In this document: positions 8,723 through 17,693 of the stretch, piece by piece | Numbering within the stretch: the stretch's first letter is position 1 | Layout: each line of letters opens with the position of its first letter | Assembly: GCF_019891395.1 (NCBI RefSeq) | Contig: NZ_CP078144.1 | Span: forward strand, 1 to 64,000 | Source of the DNA: Nitratireductor kimnyeongensis | Lineage (GTDB): Bacteria; Pseudomonadota; Alphaproteobacteria; Rhizobiales; Rhizobiaceae | Direction: 5' to 3' | Length of the DNA: 64,000 nucleotides | The notes under the pieces: model-generated | The model's database searches: none | What the model was told of the DNA's origin: nothing | What the model saw: the letters and a program-made list of their open reading frames with translations, nothing else | Made by a program: the position numbers and the translations under genes

Positions 8723-9535
8723 ATGTCAGAGCTTTCAGCACCGGAAACCATCGAGGCATTGCTCGATCGAATGCTGGATATCTCCGATGGTCTGCCGAAG
8801 CGGCTTAAACAGTGCGCCGACTATGTGGCTGCAAATCCCGATCGCATCGCCGTGTCCACCGTGGCCGAAATGGCGGAAGGTGCCGGTGTCAAACCTTCCG
8901 CTTTCATGCGCTTTTGCCAGGTGCTCGGCTTTTCCGGGTTTTCGCAGATGCAGCGCCTGTTCCGGGAGTCCTATGCCCAGAACTGGCCTGATTATCCCAC
9001 CCGTCTTGAAAAACTGCGTGAAAGCGGCGCTGGCAGTCCCTCCGCTCTTCTGGCGGAGTTTATTGAGGCAGGGCGTCTTTCCCTTGAAAGTCTGGCCAAG
9101 ACCATCGACCCGGACGTGCTCGACGCGGCCATCAAGACGCTATCGCAGGCCAATATGGTGCACATTGTGGGGCTGCGCCGGGCTTTTTCCGTCGCCACCT
9201 ATTTTGCGTATGCGTTCGAGAAGATGAATGTGCCGACAATGATCCACGATCATGTGGGGCGGCTCGACAACCGGCATGCGATTCGCAAGGGCGATGCGGT
9301 GATCGCCATCACCTTCGCCCCCTATACGCCCGAGACAATCGAGCTCGCCGAGGCCGCGCGGGCGGCTGGGGCCGATGTCATTGCAATTACCGATGCCATC
9401 GCCAGCCCGTTGCGGCCCATCACACCGCTCATGCTGACCGTATCGGAAGCGGATTTCGGAAACTTTCGCTCGCTTTCGGCAACACTCTCGCTGGCTGTTG
9501 CACTTGTGGTTGCGGTGGGGGCTAGCGGCCAGTGA
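8723..9535 (+). CDS. iolR: RpiR-family repressor of inositol catabolism
   Basis: 270-residue regulator with an N-terminal RpiR helix-turn-helix (AVSTVAEMAEGAGVKPSAFMRF, residues about 35-60) and a C-terminal SIS domain (about 110-270; MVHIVGLRRAFSVATYFAYA, DAVIAITFAPYTPETIELAE) that binds a phosphorylated sugar-like effector. It lies between iolY (divergent) and iolC, the order seen in rhizobial iol loci, where the RpiR protein IolR represses the pathway. It probably senses a phosphorylated intermediate made by IolC; that is established for the family and inferred here. Confidence 0.85.
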   Translation: MSELSAPETIEALLDRMLDISDGLPKRLKQCADYVAANPDRIAVSTVAEMAEGAGVKPSAFMRFCQVLGFSGFSQMQRLFRESYAQNWPDYPTRLEKLRESGAGSPSALLAEFIEAGRLSLESLAKTIDPDVLDAAIKTLSQANMVHIVGLRRAFSVATYFAYAFEKMNVPTMIHDHVGRLDNRHAIRKGDAVIAITFAPYTPETIELAEAARAAGADVIAITDAIASPLRPITPLMLTVSEADFGNFRSLSATLSLAVALVVAVGASGQ

Positions 9536-9569
9536 AATAGAACTCATATGTTGATTTCGAGTTAGAAAT

Positions 9570-9583
9570 AGAACATATCTTCC
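9570..9583. promoter_or_regulatory. Near-match IolR site upstream of iolC
   Basis: AGAA-N6-TTCC differs by one base from the GGAA-N6-TTCC core of the iolY/iolR palindrome. It lies about 95 bases upstream of the iolC start, in an AT-rich stretch (9536-9600) that probably holds the iolCDEB promoter. Confidence 0.4.
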
Positions 9584-9677
9584 ATTATTGAAGCAGATGG
9601 AACGCCGTGACCGGATGTTCATCGCCCTGCCGTTCGCTGAGCGAATGGCGTCGCAGGAATGCATGGAGGAGACAGCG

Positions 9678-11600
9678 ATGAAGTCCCTAGACCTCATCAC
9701 CATCGGCCGCTCTTCGGTCGATCTTTATGGCGGGCAGGTTGGCGGTCGCCTGGAAGACATGAGCTCCTTCAACAAGTATATCGGCGGATCCCCCACCAAC
9801 ATTGCCGCCGGCACGGCACGTCTCGGCCTCAAATCGGCGTTGATCACGCGGGTGGGCGATGAACATATGGGCCGCTTCATTCGTGAGGAGCTTGAGCGCG
9901 AGGGAGTCGACACGCGCGGCGTTGTGACTGATCCCGAACGTCTGACCGCGCTGGTGTTGCTCGGCATTCGTGATCAGGAACAGTTTCCACTGATCTTTTA
10001 TCGCGAGAACTGCGCCGACATGGCGCTTGGCGAGGAAGACATCGACCCGGATTTCATTGCCGAGGCACGCTGCGTGTGCGCGACCGGCACGCATCTTTCG
10101 CATCCGCGCACCGAGGCCGCAGTTCTGAAGGCGGTCCGGCTTGCCCGCGAACACGGCGCGCTGACGGCGCTCGATATCGACTATCGCCCCAATCTCTGGG
10201 GTCTTGCCGGGCATGGCGAGGGCGAGAGCCGCTTCATCGAATCCGAACGCGTTACCGTGAAACTGCAATCCACCCTGCCAATGTTCGACCTCATTGTCGG
10301 CACGGAAGAGGAGTTTCATATCGCAGGCGGTTCCACCGACACGATCGAAGCGCTGAGGAATGTGCGCGCGCTGACCGATGCCGTCCTCGTCTGCAAGCGG
10401 GGACCGATGGGCGCCTCCGCCTTTGCCGGCGCAATTCCCGGCACGCTGGATGACGGCGAGGCGGGAGAGGGGTTCCCGATCGAGGTGTTCAACGTGCTCG
10501 GTGCGGGTGATGGTTTCATGTCTGGGCTTCTCAAGGGTTGGCTCTCGGGGGAGGACTGGCCAACAGCCTTGAAATACGCCAATGCTTGCGGGGCCTTTGC
10601 GGTTTCCCGTCATGGCTGCACGCCGGCCTATCCCTCTCTTGAGGAACTTCAATACTTCTTTCGCACCGGTATCCGCGAGAAGGCGCTGCGCAAGGACGCC
10701 GCGCTGGAGCAGGTTCACTGGGCGACGACACGGCATGGCGACTGGTCGCAGATGCGTGTCTTCGCCTTCGATCACCGCATGCAACTCGAAGTCATGGCTG
10801 ATGAGGCGGGCGTCTCCCGTGAACGCATCGGCGGCTTCAAGAAACTCTGCCTTGAGGCAGCGAAAACTGTGGCTGATGGGCGTCATGGTTACGGGATCTT
10901 GTGCGATGGCCGTCTCGGGCGGGACGCCCTCTACGCTGCCTCGGGTTCCGGGCTCTGGATCGGTCGCCCCGCCGAATGGCCCGGCTCGCGCCCGCTCACG
11001 CTGGAGCCGGCCATTGGCTCCGATTGCGGCGGACTCAATGAATGGCCGCTGGAAAACGTGGTCAAGGTTCTGTGCTTCTATCACCCGAACGATGAGCCGG
11101 CGATGCGAGAAGAACAGGAAGAAACGGTCAAACGCCTGTTTGCCGCAAGCCGCCGCAATCGGCTGGAAATGTTGCTCGAAATCATCCCGTCCAAGGTCGC
11201 CGCGTGTGACGATGACACCGCAGCCCGCGCCATTCGGCGTTTTTACGAGATCGGTGTCTACCCGGACTGGTGGAAACTGGAGCCGATGACGTCCCGTGCC
11301 GCGTGGCAAAAAGCCTGCGATGCGATCCAATCCAACGATCCGCACACGCGGGGCATAGTCGTGCTCGGGCTCGATGCGCCGGCAAAAGAGCTGGAGGAAA
11401 GCTTCGCGGTTGCGGCTTCCTTCGAACTGGTCAAGGGTTTCGCTGTTGGCCGTACCATCTTTGCGGATGCAGCGCGGCGCTGGCTATCCGGTGCAATCGA
11501 CGACAATACGGCCATCTCCGAAATGGCGGAGAAGTATGCAAATCTCTGCGCTGTTTGGGATCGGGCGCGGGCACAGGCGGGGAAGGGAGCGGCAGCATGA
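9678..11600 (+). CDS. iolC: 5-dehydro-2-deoxygluconokinase fused to DUF2090 domain
   Basis: 640-residue, two-domain enzyme. Residues about 1-330 are a PfkB-type sugar kinase (IGGSPTNIAAGTARLG near the start; NVLGAGDGFMSGLLKGWL as the anion-hole/catalytic Asp motif), which phosphorylates 5-dehydro-2-deoxygluconate. Residues about 340-640 are a DUF2090 domain (MRVFAFDHRMQLEVMADEAG), which resembles a TIM-barrel aldolase and may cleave the product. Single-domain IolC is half this size; the fusion is common in alphaproteobacteria. The ATG at 9678 is chosen for the GGAGGA upstream; the open frame extends to 9588. ATGA overlap with iolD. Confidence 0.9.
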   Translation: MKSLDLITIGRSSVDLYGGQVGGRLEDMSSFNKYIGGSPTNIAAGTARLGLKSALITRVGDEHMGRFIREELEREGVDTRGVVTDPERLTALVLLGIRDQEQFPLIFYRENCADMALGEEDIDPDFIAEARCVCATGTHLSHPRTEAAVLKAVRLAREHGALTALDIDYRPNLWGLAGHGEGESRFIESERVTVKLQSTLPMFDLIVGTEEEFHIAGGSTDTIEALRNVRALTDAVLVCKRGPMGASAFAGAIPGTLDDGEAGEGFPIEVFNVLGAGDGFMSGLLKGWLSGEDWPTALKYANACGAFAVSRHGCTPAYPSLEELQYFFRTGIREKALRKDAALEQVHWATTRHGDWSQMRVFAFDHRMQLEVMADEAGVSRERIGGFKKLCLEAAKTVADGRHGYGILCDGRLGRDALYAASGSGLWIGRPAEWPGSRPLTLEPAIGSDCGGLNEWPLENVVKVLCFYHPNDEPAMREEQEETVKRLFAASRRNRLEMLLEIIPSKVAACDDDTAARAIRRFYEIGVYPDWWKLEPMTSRAAWQKACDAIQSNDPHTRGIVVLGLDAPAKELEESFAVAASFELVKGFAVGRTIFADAARRWLSGAIDDNTAISEMAEKYANLCAVWDRARAQAGKGAAA

Positions 11601-13420
11601 AGACTATCCGGCTGACGGGGGCGCAGGCGGCGATTCGCTACATTGCTGCCCAGAAGAACGAGGAGGGCGAGCCCTTCATTGCCGGCATGTGGGCCATTTT
11701 CGGCCATGGCAATGTGGCGGGCCTCGGCGAGGCGCTTCATGCGGCGCGCGACACGCTTACCACCTACCGCGGACACAATGAACAATCGATGGCCCACGCC
11801 GCCATCGCGTATGCGAAGCAGCTTGGCCGCCGCCGCGCCATGGCGGTAACGTCGTCCATTGGCCCCGGCGCGACAAACATGGTGACGGCGGCTGCACTCG
11901 CCCATGTGAACCGCCTGCCCGTGCTTCTCATACCGGGCGACGTCTTTGCCAATCGCGGCCCCGATCCCGTTTTGCAGCAGATCGAAGATTTTGGCGATGG
12001 CACGGTGAGCGCAAATGACTGTTTCCGCCCCGTCTCGCGTTATTTCGACCGCATCACCCGGCCCGAGCAGCTTTTGACCGCGCTGCCGCGCGCCTTTCGC
12101 GTGATGACCGATCCGGCCGATTGCGGGCCCGTGACGCTCGCCTTCTGCCAGGATGTTCAGGCCGAGGCATATGATTGGCCGGAGAGTTTCTTTGCGGAAA
12201 GAACCTGGCGCCGCCGCAGACCGCAGCCCGATGAAGCCGAACTGGCCGACGCGATCGAAACCATTCGCGCCGCTAGCTCTCCGGTGATCGTCGCCGGTGG
12301 CGGTGTTCACTATTCGCGTGCGTGCGCAACGCTGAAAGCTTTTGCGGATAAACACGCCATTCCAGTGGTGGAAACGCAGGCGGGCAAATCCGCGCTTCCC
12401 TGGGATCACCCGCTCAATCTCGGGCCGGTCGGGGTCACGGGTTCGTCGAGCGCCAATGCGGTCTGCGAGGAGGCGGATCTGGTCTTTGGGGTCGGCACGC
12501 GGTTCCAGGATTTCACCACCGGGTCCTGGGCACTGTTCAAAAAACGACCCGGGATCCTGTCTCTGAATGTTCAGCCCTACGATGGTAACAAACACGATGC
12601 GCAGGCGCTGATCGCCGATGCTGATGTCGGCCTCGGACTTCTGTCCGAAGGGCTCGGTGGATGGCGGGCGCAGGCGCCCGATCCGGCATTCAAGGAAACG
12701 TGGTTCAAAGCCGCTGACGCCGTGACGGCAGCACCCGCGGCCGATGACAACGCACTTCCCACCGACATGCAGGTGATCGGCGCGGTACAGCGCGCGGCGC
12801 GCGAGAACACGGTTGTGATGTGTGCTGCCGGCACCATGCCAGGCGAGTTGCACAAGCTTTGGAAGGCCGGGCGACCCGGCTCCTATCACATGGAATACGG
12901 CTATTCGTGCATGGGTTACGAGATCGCCGGCGGGCTGGGCATCAAGATGGCGGAGCCTGATCGCGATGTGGTCGTGATGCTGGGCGACGGCTCCTACATG
13001 ATGATGAATTCGGAGCTGGCCACCGCCGTTTCCATGGGCATCAAGATCACCGTGGTCATCACCGACAATCGCGGGTTCGGCTGCATCAACCGGCTGCAGA
13101 TGGGCACCGGCGGAGCCGAGTTCAACAATCTTCTCGACCACACACACCATGTCAATCCGCTGCGGGTCGACTTCGTCGCCCACGCTGCCTCGATGGGGGC
13201 GGAGGCCCGAAAAGCGGGCTCTATCACCGAGCTCGAGGCAGCTCTTGCAGAGGCGCGTACCGCCAAGGGGCCCTTTGTCGTGGTGATCGATACCGATCCC
13301 TATCCCTCGACAGAGGCGGGCGGTCATTGGTGGGATGTGACGGTTCCGGAGGTTTCCGACCGGCAGGAGGTCAATGCAGCCCGCAGGGTCTATGAAAAAG
13401 CGTTGAAGGAAAGACACTGA
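11597..13420 (+). CDS. iolD: Trihydroxycyclohexane-1,2-dione hydrolase (THcHDO hydrolase)
   Basis: 607-residue thiamin-diphosphate enzyme of the acetolactate-synthase fold. The N-terminal PYR domain includes GHGNVAGLGEAL and SSIGPGATNMV, the middle domain VIVAGGGVHYS, and the C-terminal ThDP-binding motif begins with GDGSYMMMNSELATAV and ends in ITDN. It opens the ring of 3D-3,5/4-trihydroxycyclohexane-1,2-dione to 5-deoxyglucuronate. The start overlaps the iolC stop (ATGA). The stop is followed immediately by the ATG of iolE. Length and motifs are those of IolD. Confidence 0.93.
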   Translation: MKTIRLTGAQAAIRYIAAQKNEEGEPFIAGMWAIFGHGNVAGLGEALHAARDTLTTYRGHNEQSMAHAAIAYAKQLGRRRAMAVTSSIGPGATNMVTAAALAHVNRLPVLLIPGDVFANRGPDPVLQQIEDFGDGTVSANDCFRPVSRYFDRITRPEQLLTALPRAFRVMTDPADCGPVTLAFCQDVQAEAYDWPESFFAERTWRRRRPQPDEAELADAIETIRAASSPVIVAGGGVHYSRACATLKAFADKHAIPVVETQAGKSALPWDHPLNLGPVGVTGSSSANAVCEEADLVFGVGTRFQDFTTGSWALFKKRPGILSLNVQPYDGNKHDAQALIADADVGLGLLSEGLGGWRAQAPDPAFKETWFKAADAVTAAPAADDNALPTDMQVIGAVQRAARENTVVMCAAGTMPGELHKLWKAGRPGSYHMEYGYSCMGYEIAGGLGIKMAEPDRDVVVMLGDGSYMMMNSELATAVSMGIKITVVITDNRGFGCINRLQMGTGGAEFNNLLDHTHHVNPLRVDFVAHAASMGAEARKAGSITELEAALAEARTAKGPFVVVIDTDPYPSTEAGGHWWDVTVPEVSDRQEVNAARRVYEKALKERH

Positions 13421-14329
13421 ATGATCCGCTTCGGCACCAATCCCATTGCCTGGTCGAATGATGATGATCAGACCATAGGCGCGCATATTCCTCTTGAACA
13501 ATGCCTGTCGGAAACGGCGTCAATCGGCTTTGACGGGATCGAGAAGGGGCACAAGATGCCCTCGGATGGCGAGACGCTGAAGGCGGTTCTGGCCGGGCAC
13601 GGTCTCGTCTTCGTTTCTGGCTGGCATTCGCTCAACCTGCTGGTCAACGACATCGAAACCGAGAAAAAGGCAATCCAGCCGCATCTCGACATGCTGAAGG
13701 CCAATGATTGCGACGTCTGCATTGTATGCGAGACATCGAACGCCATTCACGGCAACGACGCCGTGGCACTAGCAAACCGTCCCCGCCTTGAGGATGATCG
13801 CTGGCCGGCCTTCTGTGCGGGCGTCGAGGCGATTGCGGAACATTGCGCGGGCCAGGACATAACACTGGTCTATCATCACCATATGGGGACCGTGGTTGAA
13901 AGCCGAGAAGAGATCGGACGCCTGATGGACGGCACAGGCCCCACGACCCACCTTCTGCTCGACACCGGCCATGCTTGGTTCGGCGGGTCCGACCCGGTGG
14001 AGCTCGCCGAAACCTATGGCGAGCGGGTGGCTCATTTCCATGCCAAGAATGTGCGCCCCGCGATTCGCAGGGAAGTGGAGCAGGACGAGCTTTCCTTCCT
14101 CGAAGGCGTGCGTCGCGGCGTCTTCACTGTGCCGGGGGACCCGGAAGGCGGCATTGCGTTCGAAGAGGTTTTGAACGTGCTTGCGAAGAAGGGCTATGAT
14201 GGATGGCTCGTAATCGAGGCCGAGCAGGACCCGCTCAAGGCGGACCCGGTCAAATATCAATCCATGGGCTTGAAAGCGCTCCGGCAGGCAGCGCATGCTG
14301 CCGGGCTGGTCAAGGATGAAGCACGATGA
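13421..14329 (+). CDS. iolE: Inosose (2-keto-myo-inositol) dehydratase
   Basis: 302-residue xylose-isomerase-like TIM barrel that removes water from scyllo-inosose. The N-terminus [13 protein letters not shown] is the hallmark of IolE. Metal-binding regions include [35 protein letters not shown] and [10 protein letters not shown]. It starts directly after the iolD stop codon and overlaps the next small gene by four bases (ATGA). Second step of the pathway after IolG/IolY. Confidence 0.93.
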   Translation: MIRFGTNPIAWSNDDDQTIGAHIPLEQCLSETASIGFDGIEKGHKMPSDGETLKAVLAGHGLVFVSGWHSLNLLVNDIETEKKAIQPHLDMLKANDCDVCIVCETSNAIHGNDAVALANRPRLEDDRWPAFCAGVEAIAEHCAGQDITLVYHHHMGTVVESREEIGRLMDGTGPTTHLLLDTGHAWFGGSDPVELAETYGERVAHFHAKNVRPAIRREVEQDELSFLEGVRRGVFTVPGDPEGGIAFEEVLNVLAKKGYDGWLVIEAEQDPLKADPVKYQSMGLKALRQAAHAAGLVKDEAR

Positions 14330-14526
14330 GTTTGATTGACGCACGCCATCCCTTCTTTCGGCCGCTATGGCGGCGCGTGGCGGTGGTGGCAGTCTGTCTT
14401 GGCTGGGGGGTGTTCGAGTTTGTGTCCGGCGCACCGTTCTGGGGAATTCTGTATACCGCCGTCGGTGTCTATGCGGCCTGGTCGCTGCTCTACACTTTCA
14501 AGCCCGGCGACATTGAAAACGAATAA
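14326..14526 (+). CDS. Small membrane protein between iolE and iolB
   Basis: 66-residue protein with a basic N-terminus ([10 protein letters not shown]), two hydrophobic segments (about residues 17-33 and 38-56) and a short acidic tail, so probably a two-pass inner-membrane protein. It resembles small proteins that I recall being annotated as DUF3329, but this could not be verified. It is translationally coupled to iolE (ATGA overlap) and lies 10 bases before iolB, so it belongs to the iol operon. Function unknown; a role with inositol uptake or in the membrane is possible but not shown. Confidence 0.75.
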   Translation: MSLIDARHPFFRPLWRRVAVVAVCLGWGVFEFVSGAPFWGILYTAVGVYAAWSLLYTFKPGDIENE

Positions 14527-14536
14527 GGCAGGAACC

Positions 14537-15352
14537 ATGCCCGATCTTCTGGTCAGACCCGCAGGCACCGTCGGCAAGGTGCACGACATCACACCGACAT
14601 CGGCGGGCTGGGGATATGTCGGCTTCGGCCTCTACCGTCTAAAAGCTGGCGAAACCGCATCCGAGGCAACCGGAGACCGAGAAGTCATTCTCGTGCTCGT
14701 TGAAGGTAAGGCGGAGATCTCAGGCGCGGGTAAAGCGTTTGGCGAGGTTGGCGAGCGCATGAACGTGTTCGAGCGGCTGCCGCCCCATGCGGTCTACATT
14801 CCCGATGGCACCGAATGGCAAGCCCGAGCCACCACGGACTGCACGCTTGCCGTCTGCTCGGCACCCGGCAAGAGCGGCCATGAGGCACAGGTTATCGGCC
14901 CCACAGGCATCAGCCTCGAAGAGCGCGGCAAAGGAGCCAACACCCGCCACATCCACAACATCGCCATGGAGGGCCGCGACGTTGCAGACAGCCTGCTCGT
15001 CACAGAGGTCTACACCCCGCAGGGCCACTGGTCGTCCTATCCGCCGCACCGGCATGACGAGGATGATTTCCCGAACATGACCTATCTGGAGGAGACCTAT
15101 TACCACCGGCTCAACCCGGCGCAGGGCTTCGGTTTCCAACGTGTATTCACCGAGGATGGCGAACTGGACGAGACGATGGCCGTCAGCGACCACGATGTGG
15201 TGCTGGTGCCAAAAGGGCACCACCCCTGCGGCGCGCCCTATGGCTATGAAATGTACTATCTCAACGTCATGGCCGGCCCACTGCGCAGATGGCGCTTCAA
15301 GAACCACCCGGATCATGACTGGATATTCCAACGGGATGCGAAGGCCGGCTAA
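14537..15352 (+). CDS. iolB: 5-deoxyglucuronate isomerase
   Basis: 271-residue bicupin. It isomerises 5-deoxyglucuronate to 5-dehydro-2-deoxygluconate, the IolC substrate. The metal-binding cupin motif PPHRHDEDDFPNMTYLEE and the C-terminal LVPKGHHPCGAPYGYEMYY are characteristic of IolB. ATG 14537 follows the small membrane protein by ten bases; the frame is open upstream to 14336 but overlaps that gene. It is the last gene of the iolCDEB operon; a weak GC stem (TGCGCC/GGCGCA) occurs just downstream. Confidence 0.93.
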   Translation: MPDLLVRPAGTVGKVHDITPTSAGWGYVGFGLYRLKAGETASEATGDREVILVLVEGKAEISGAGKAFGEVGERMNVFERLPPHAVYIPDGTEWQARATTDCTLAVCSAPGKSGHEAQVIGPTGISLEERGKGANTRHIHNIAMEGRDVADSLLVTEVYTPQGHWSSYPPHRHDEDDFPNMTYLEETYYHRLNPAQGFGFQRVFTEDGELDETMAVSDHDVVLVPKGHHPCGAPYGYEMYYLNVMAGPLRRWRFKNHPDHDWIFQRDAKAG

Positions 15353-15458
15353 CTGCGCCGTCGCCTGTGGCGCATCTTGCTGCCATACTGCCCCGCAATT
15401 CAGTGAGTCGCACCTGCCATGATCCGGGCGGTGCGAAATCGGCAGGCGGGGCATTTTT

Positions 15459-16091
15459 ATGGACTACACCGAACTGACAAAAGTGTTCGGCGCGTTTTTC
15501 GCTATCATGAATCCGTTTGTGAACCTGCCGATCTTTCTGGCGTTGACGGACGGTTTCACGGTTCAGCAGCAGCGTGTGCTCGCGTTCAAAGTTTCGATTT
15601 TTTCAGCCATTATGTGTGCGGTTATCCTGTTTGCCGGTCAGGCGATCATCGGGTTTTTCGGAATCACGGTTGATCAGTTTCGCGTCGCTGGCGGCATCGT
15701 TCTTGCGCACATCGCCTGGTCGATGCTGAACGGAAACGGCTTTTCATCCCACCATGGCACCGAGAGCGAACAGGCGCACATCGACGATCTTTCCGGGCTC
15801 GCCTTCTACCCGATCACCTTTCCGATGATCGTTGGTCCCGGCACCATCGCAACATTGATCATCTATGCGGGCCAGGCGGGTGGAGTTGAAGCCACATTCG
15901 CCGTAGGTGCTGTTGTCGCCAGCATACTGGCGATCCTGTTTGTCGTTCTCTTCTTTGCATCGTTCATCGGACGCGTGTTGAGCGAAACCATGCGCGTGAT
16001 CACCACGCGGCTCATGGGCATGATCCTGCTCGCGATAGCTGTGGAGATGATCGTCGCAGGTGTGAAAGCCGTGTTGCCGGGCCTTGCCTGA
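15459..16091 (+). CDS. MarC/UPF0056-family membrane protein
   Basis: 210-residue integral membrane protein with about six transmembrane helices. FAIMNPFVNLPIFLALT near the N-terminus and FYPITFPMIVGPGTIATLIIYAG in the middle are the family signatures. The MarC family has no firmly assigned transport substrate; E. coli MarC was once linked to antibiotic resistance, but that role was not upheld as far as I recall. It stands alone, convergent with the phospholipid-type gene (seven bases apart). Confidence 0.85.
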   Translation: MDYTELTKVFGAFFAIMNPFVNLPIFLALTDGFTVQQQRVLAFKVSIFSAIMCAVILFAGQAIIGFFGITVDQFRVAGGIVLAHIAWSMLNGNGFSSHHGTESEQAHIDDLSGLAFYPITFPMIVGPGTIATLIIYAGQAGGVEATFAVGAVVASILAILFVVLFFASFIGRVLSETMRVITTRLMGMILLAIAVEMIVAGVKAVLPGLA

Positions 16092-16098
16092 ATAGAGA

Positions 16099-16743
16099 CT
16101 AGGCCTGACCGCGCAGTCCCTTCACGAGCCGCACGGAGCGGCGCAGTGCGGTCAGGGCCGCGCCGATGGCGACGATCCAGAGTGCCACCGTCAACACCTC
16201 GCCCCGCCCGTTCCAAAGAGGTTCGAACAATGAAAGCGCGGCGGCAAGTGTGATCGCCGCCATGCGATGCGGCTTCGCCATGGGGCCGGAGAAGTCCGCC
16301 TTCTGGCCGCAGGCGCGTCCAAGCTCACGCACATAGGCGGTGAGAACGGAAAAGCCGCCTGCCGCCCAGCCCAGCGCTGGCAGACCGATCCCGTAGCCGA
16401 CCCCGACGAGGATCGCGATGTCGGCAACCCTGTCAGGAAACTCGTTCCAGAAGGCACCGTCCGGTGAACCCTTGCCAGCTTCCACGGCCACCATGCCATC
16501 GAAGAGATTACAAAGCAGCCGGCACTGCACGAGCAGGCCGGAAAGGACAAGAAGCAGAAGCCGCGTAGGGCCATCCATCTCACCAGCCTGCCAGAAAGCC
16601 AGCCCGGCAAGCGCCGCGAACACCATGCTCGCCACGGAAATCTGATTGGGTGTGACGGATGTGTGGGAAAGCCGGCGGGCCACGGCTTTCGCCCAGCCTG
16701 TGTCGCGGCTGGCAAGGGGGCGACGATTTTCGGTCTTGTTCAT
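16099..16743 (-). CDS. CDP-alcohol phosphatidyltransferase-like protein (YnbA-like)
   Basis: 214-residue membrane protein of the CDP-alcohol phosphotransferase family. The catalytic segment reads LFDGMVAVEAGKG...DGAFWNEFPDRVAD. The first DG and last D of the DG-x2-AR-x8-G-x3-D-x3-D motif are present, but the Arg is Val and the LD position is WN; I recall the same NE-PDR variant in E. coli YnbA. It overlaps the CdsA-like gene by ATGA (16740-16743), so ATG 16743 is preferred over the in-frame GTG 16755. Together with the two upstream genes it may make or modify a phospholipid; the alcohol acceptor is unknown. Confidence 0.75.
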   Translation of the reverse strand: MNKTENRRPLASRDTGWAKAVARRLSHTSVTPNQISVASMVFAALAGLAFWQAGEMDGPTRLLLLVLSGLLVQCRLLCNLFDGMVAVEAGKGSPDGAFWNEFPDRVADIAILVGVGYGIGLPALGWAAGGFSVLTAYVRELGRACGQKADFSGPMAKPHRMAAITLAAALSLFEPLWNGRGEVLTVALWIVAIGAALTALRRSVRLVKGLRGQA

Positions 16744-17693
16744 GTAAGCGACCACCAGTAACGGACAAGGTGAAAGAAGATGGGGGCCGAGAAGATGACC
16801 GAATCCAGCCGATCGATAAAGCCGCCATGGCCGGCAATCAGATGCCCCCAGTCCTTCACGCCGCGGTCGCGCTTGATGGCCGACATGACGAGCCCGCCGA
16901 AGAATCCCATGAGCACGACAACGAAGGACAGAAGCCCTGCCTGGAGAGGTGTGAAGGGTGTCATCCAGAACAGTGTCGCGCCGACCACCGTGGCGCTCAG
17001 CGCACCGCCAATAAAGCCTTCGACCGTTTTGGAGGGAGAGAGTTTTGGCGCAATCTTCGTGCGTCCAAGCAGTTTGCCCCAGACATATTGAAGCACGTCG
17101 CTCGACTGCACCACCACCACCAGGAAAGCGATGAGAAGCAGGTTGCGCCCCTCATAGCCGGGGATCTGCAGGGTCAGCAGTGCCGGCACATGGGAAACGC
17201 AGAAGACGCAGATCATCAGCGCCCATTGCACCTCTGCCACCCGCACGAGGAAATGGTCCGTGTCGCCGCGCAGGGCAGAGACAATGGGCATCAGCAGAAA
17301 CGCATAGACCGGAACAAGGATCGAATAGAGCCCGTACCAGTCGATGTAGACCAGATAATACTGAACCGGCAGCACGATGAAGAATGCTGAGGCGAGCGCC
17401 CAGTGGTCACCGCGCCGTGTGTCCGTCAGCGTCACGAACTCCCGCAGGGCGGCGAAGGAGGCGAAGCCAAAGAGAAGAATGGCGCCGAGCCGGCCGAAGA
17501 GCAGCGCGCCGCCCATGAGGATGATCATCACCCACCAGGCGTTGACCCGGTCGTTCAGGTTCTCAATGGCGGCATTGGAGCCGTCAGGCGAGAGCCTGCG
17601 TTGGAGAACCTGCCCTGCAAGAGAGGCCAGAACGAGCACGGCGGCGAGCCCACCAAGCAGTTTCAAAAGGTCTATCTGGTGCACGGTCATCAT
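16740..17693 (-). CDS. Phosphatidate cytidylyltransferase family protein (CdsA/YnbB-like)
   Basis: 317-residue integral membrane protein. The C-terminal part carries the CdsA signature: SPSKTVEGFIGG, then KRDRGVKDWGHLIAGHGGFIDRLDS. The reaction expected is CTP plus phosphatidate to CDP-diacylglycerol. It lies between an acyltransferase gene (overlap 17690-17693) and a CDP-alcohol phosphotransferase gene (ATGA overlap), an order that reconstructs PA to CDP-DAG to phospholipid. Because a housekeeping cdsA normally sits near dxr/uppS, this is probably a second, specialised copy like YnbB. Confidence 0.85.
   Translation of the reverse strand: MMTVHQIDLLKLLGGLAAVLVLASLAGQVLQRRLSPDGSNAAIENLNDRVNAWWVMIILMGGALLFGRLGAILLFGFASFAALREFVTLTDTRRGDHWALASAFFIVLPVQYYLVYIDWYGLYSILVPVYAFLLMPIVSALRGDTDHFLVRVAEVQWALMICVFCVSHVPALLTLQIPGYEGRNLLLIAFLVVVVQSSDVLQYVWGKLLGRTKIAPKLSPSKTVEGFIGGALSATVVGATLFWMTPFTPLQAGLLSFVVVLMGFFGGLVMSAIKRDRGVKDWGHLIAGHGGFIDRLDSVIFSAPIFFHLVRYWWSLT

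Noticed and set aside
11258-13501. Long minus-strand frame opposite iolD
   Set aside because: Shadow of iolD; sequence is rich in Arg, Gly and His with no family features.
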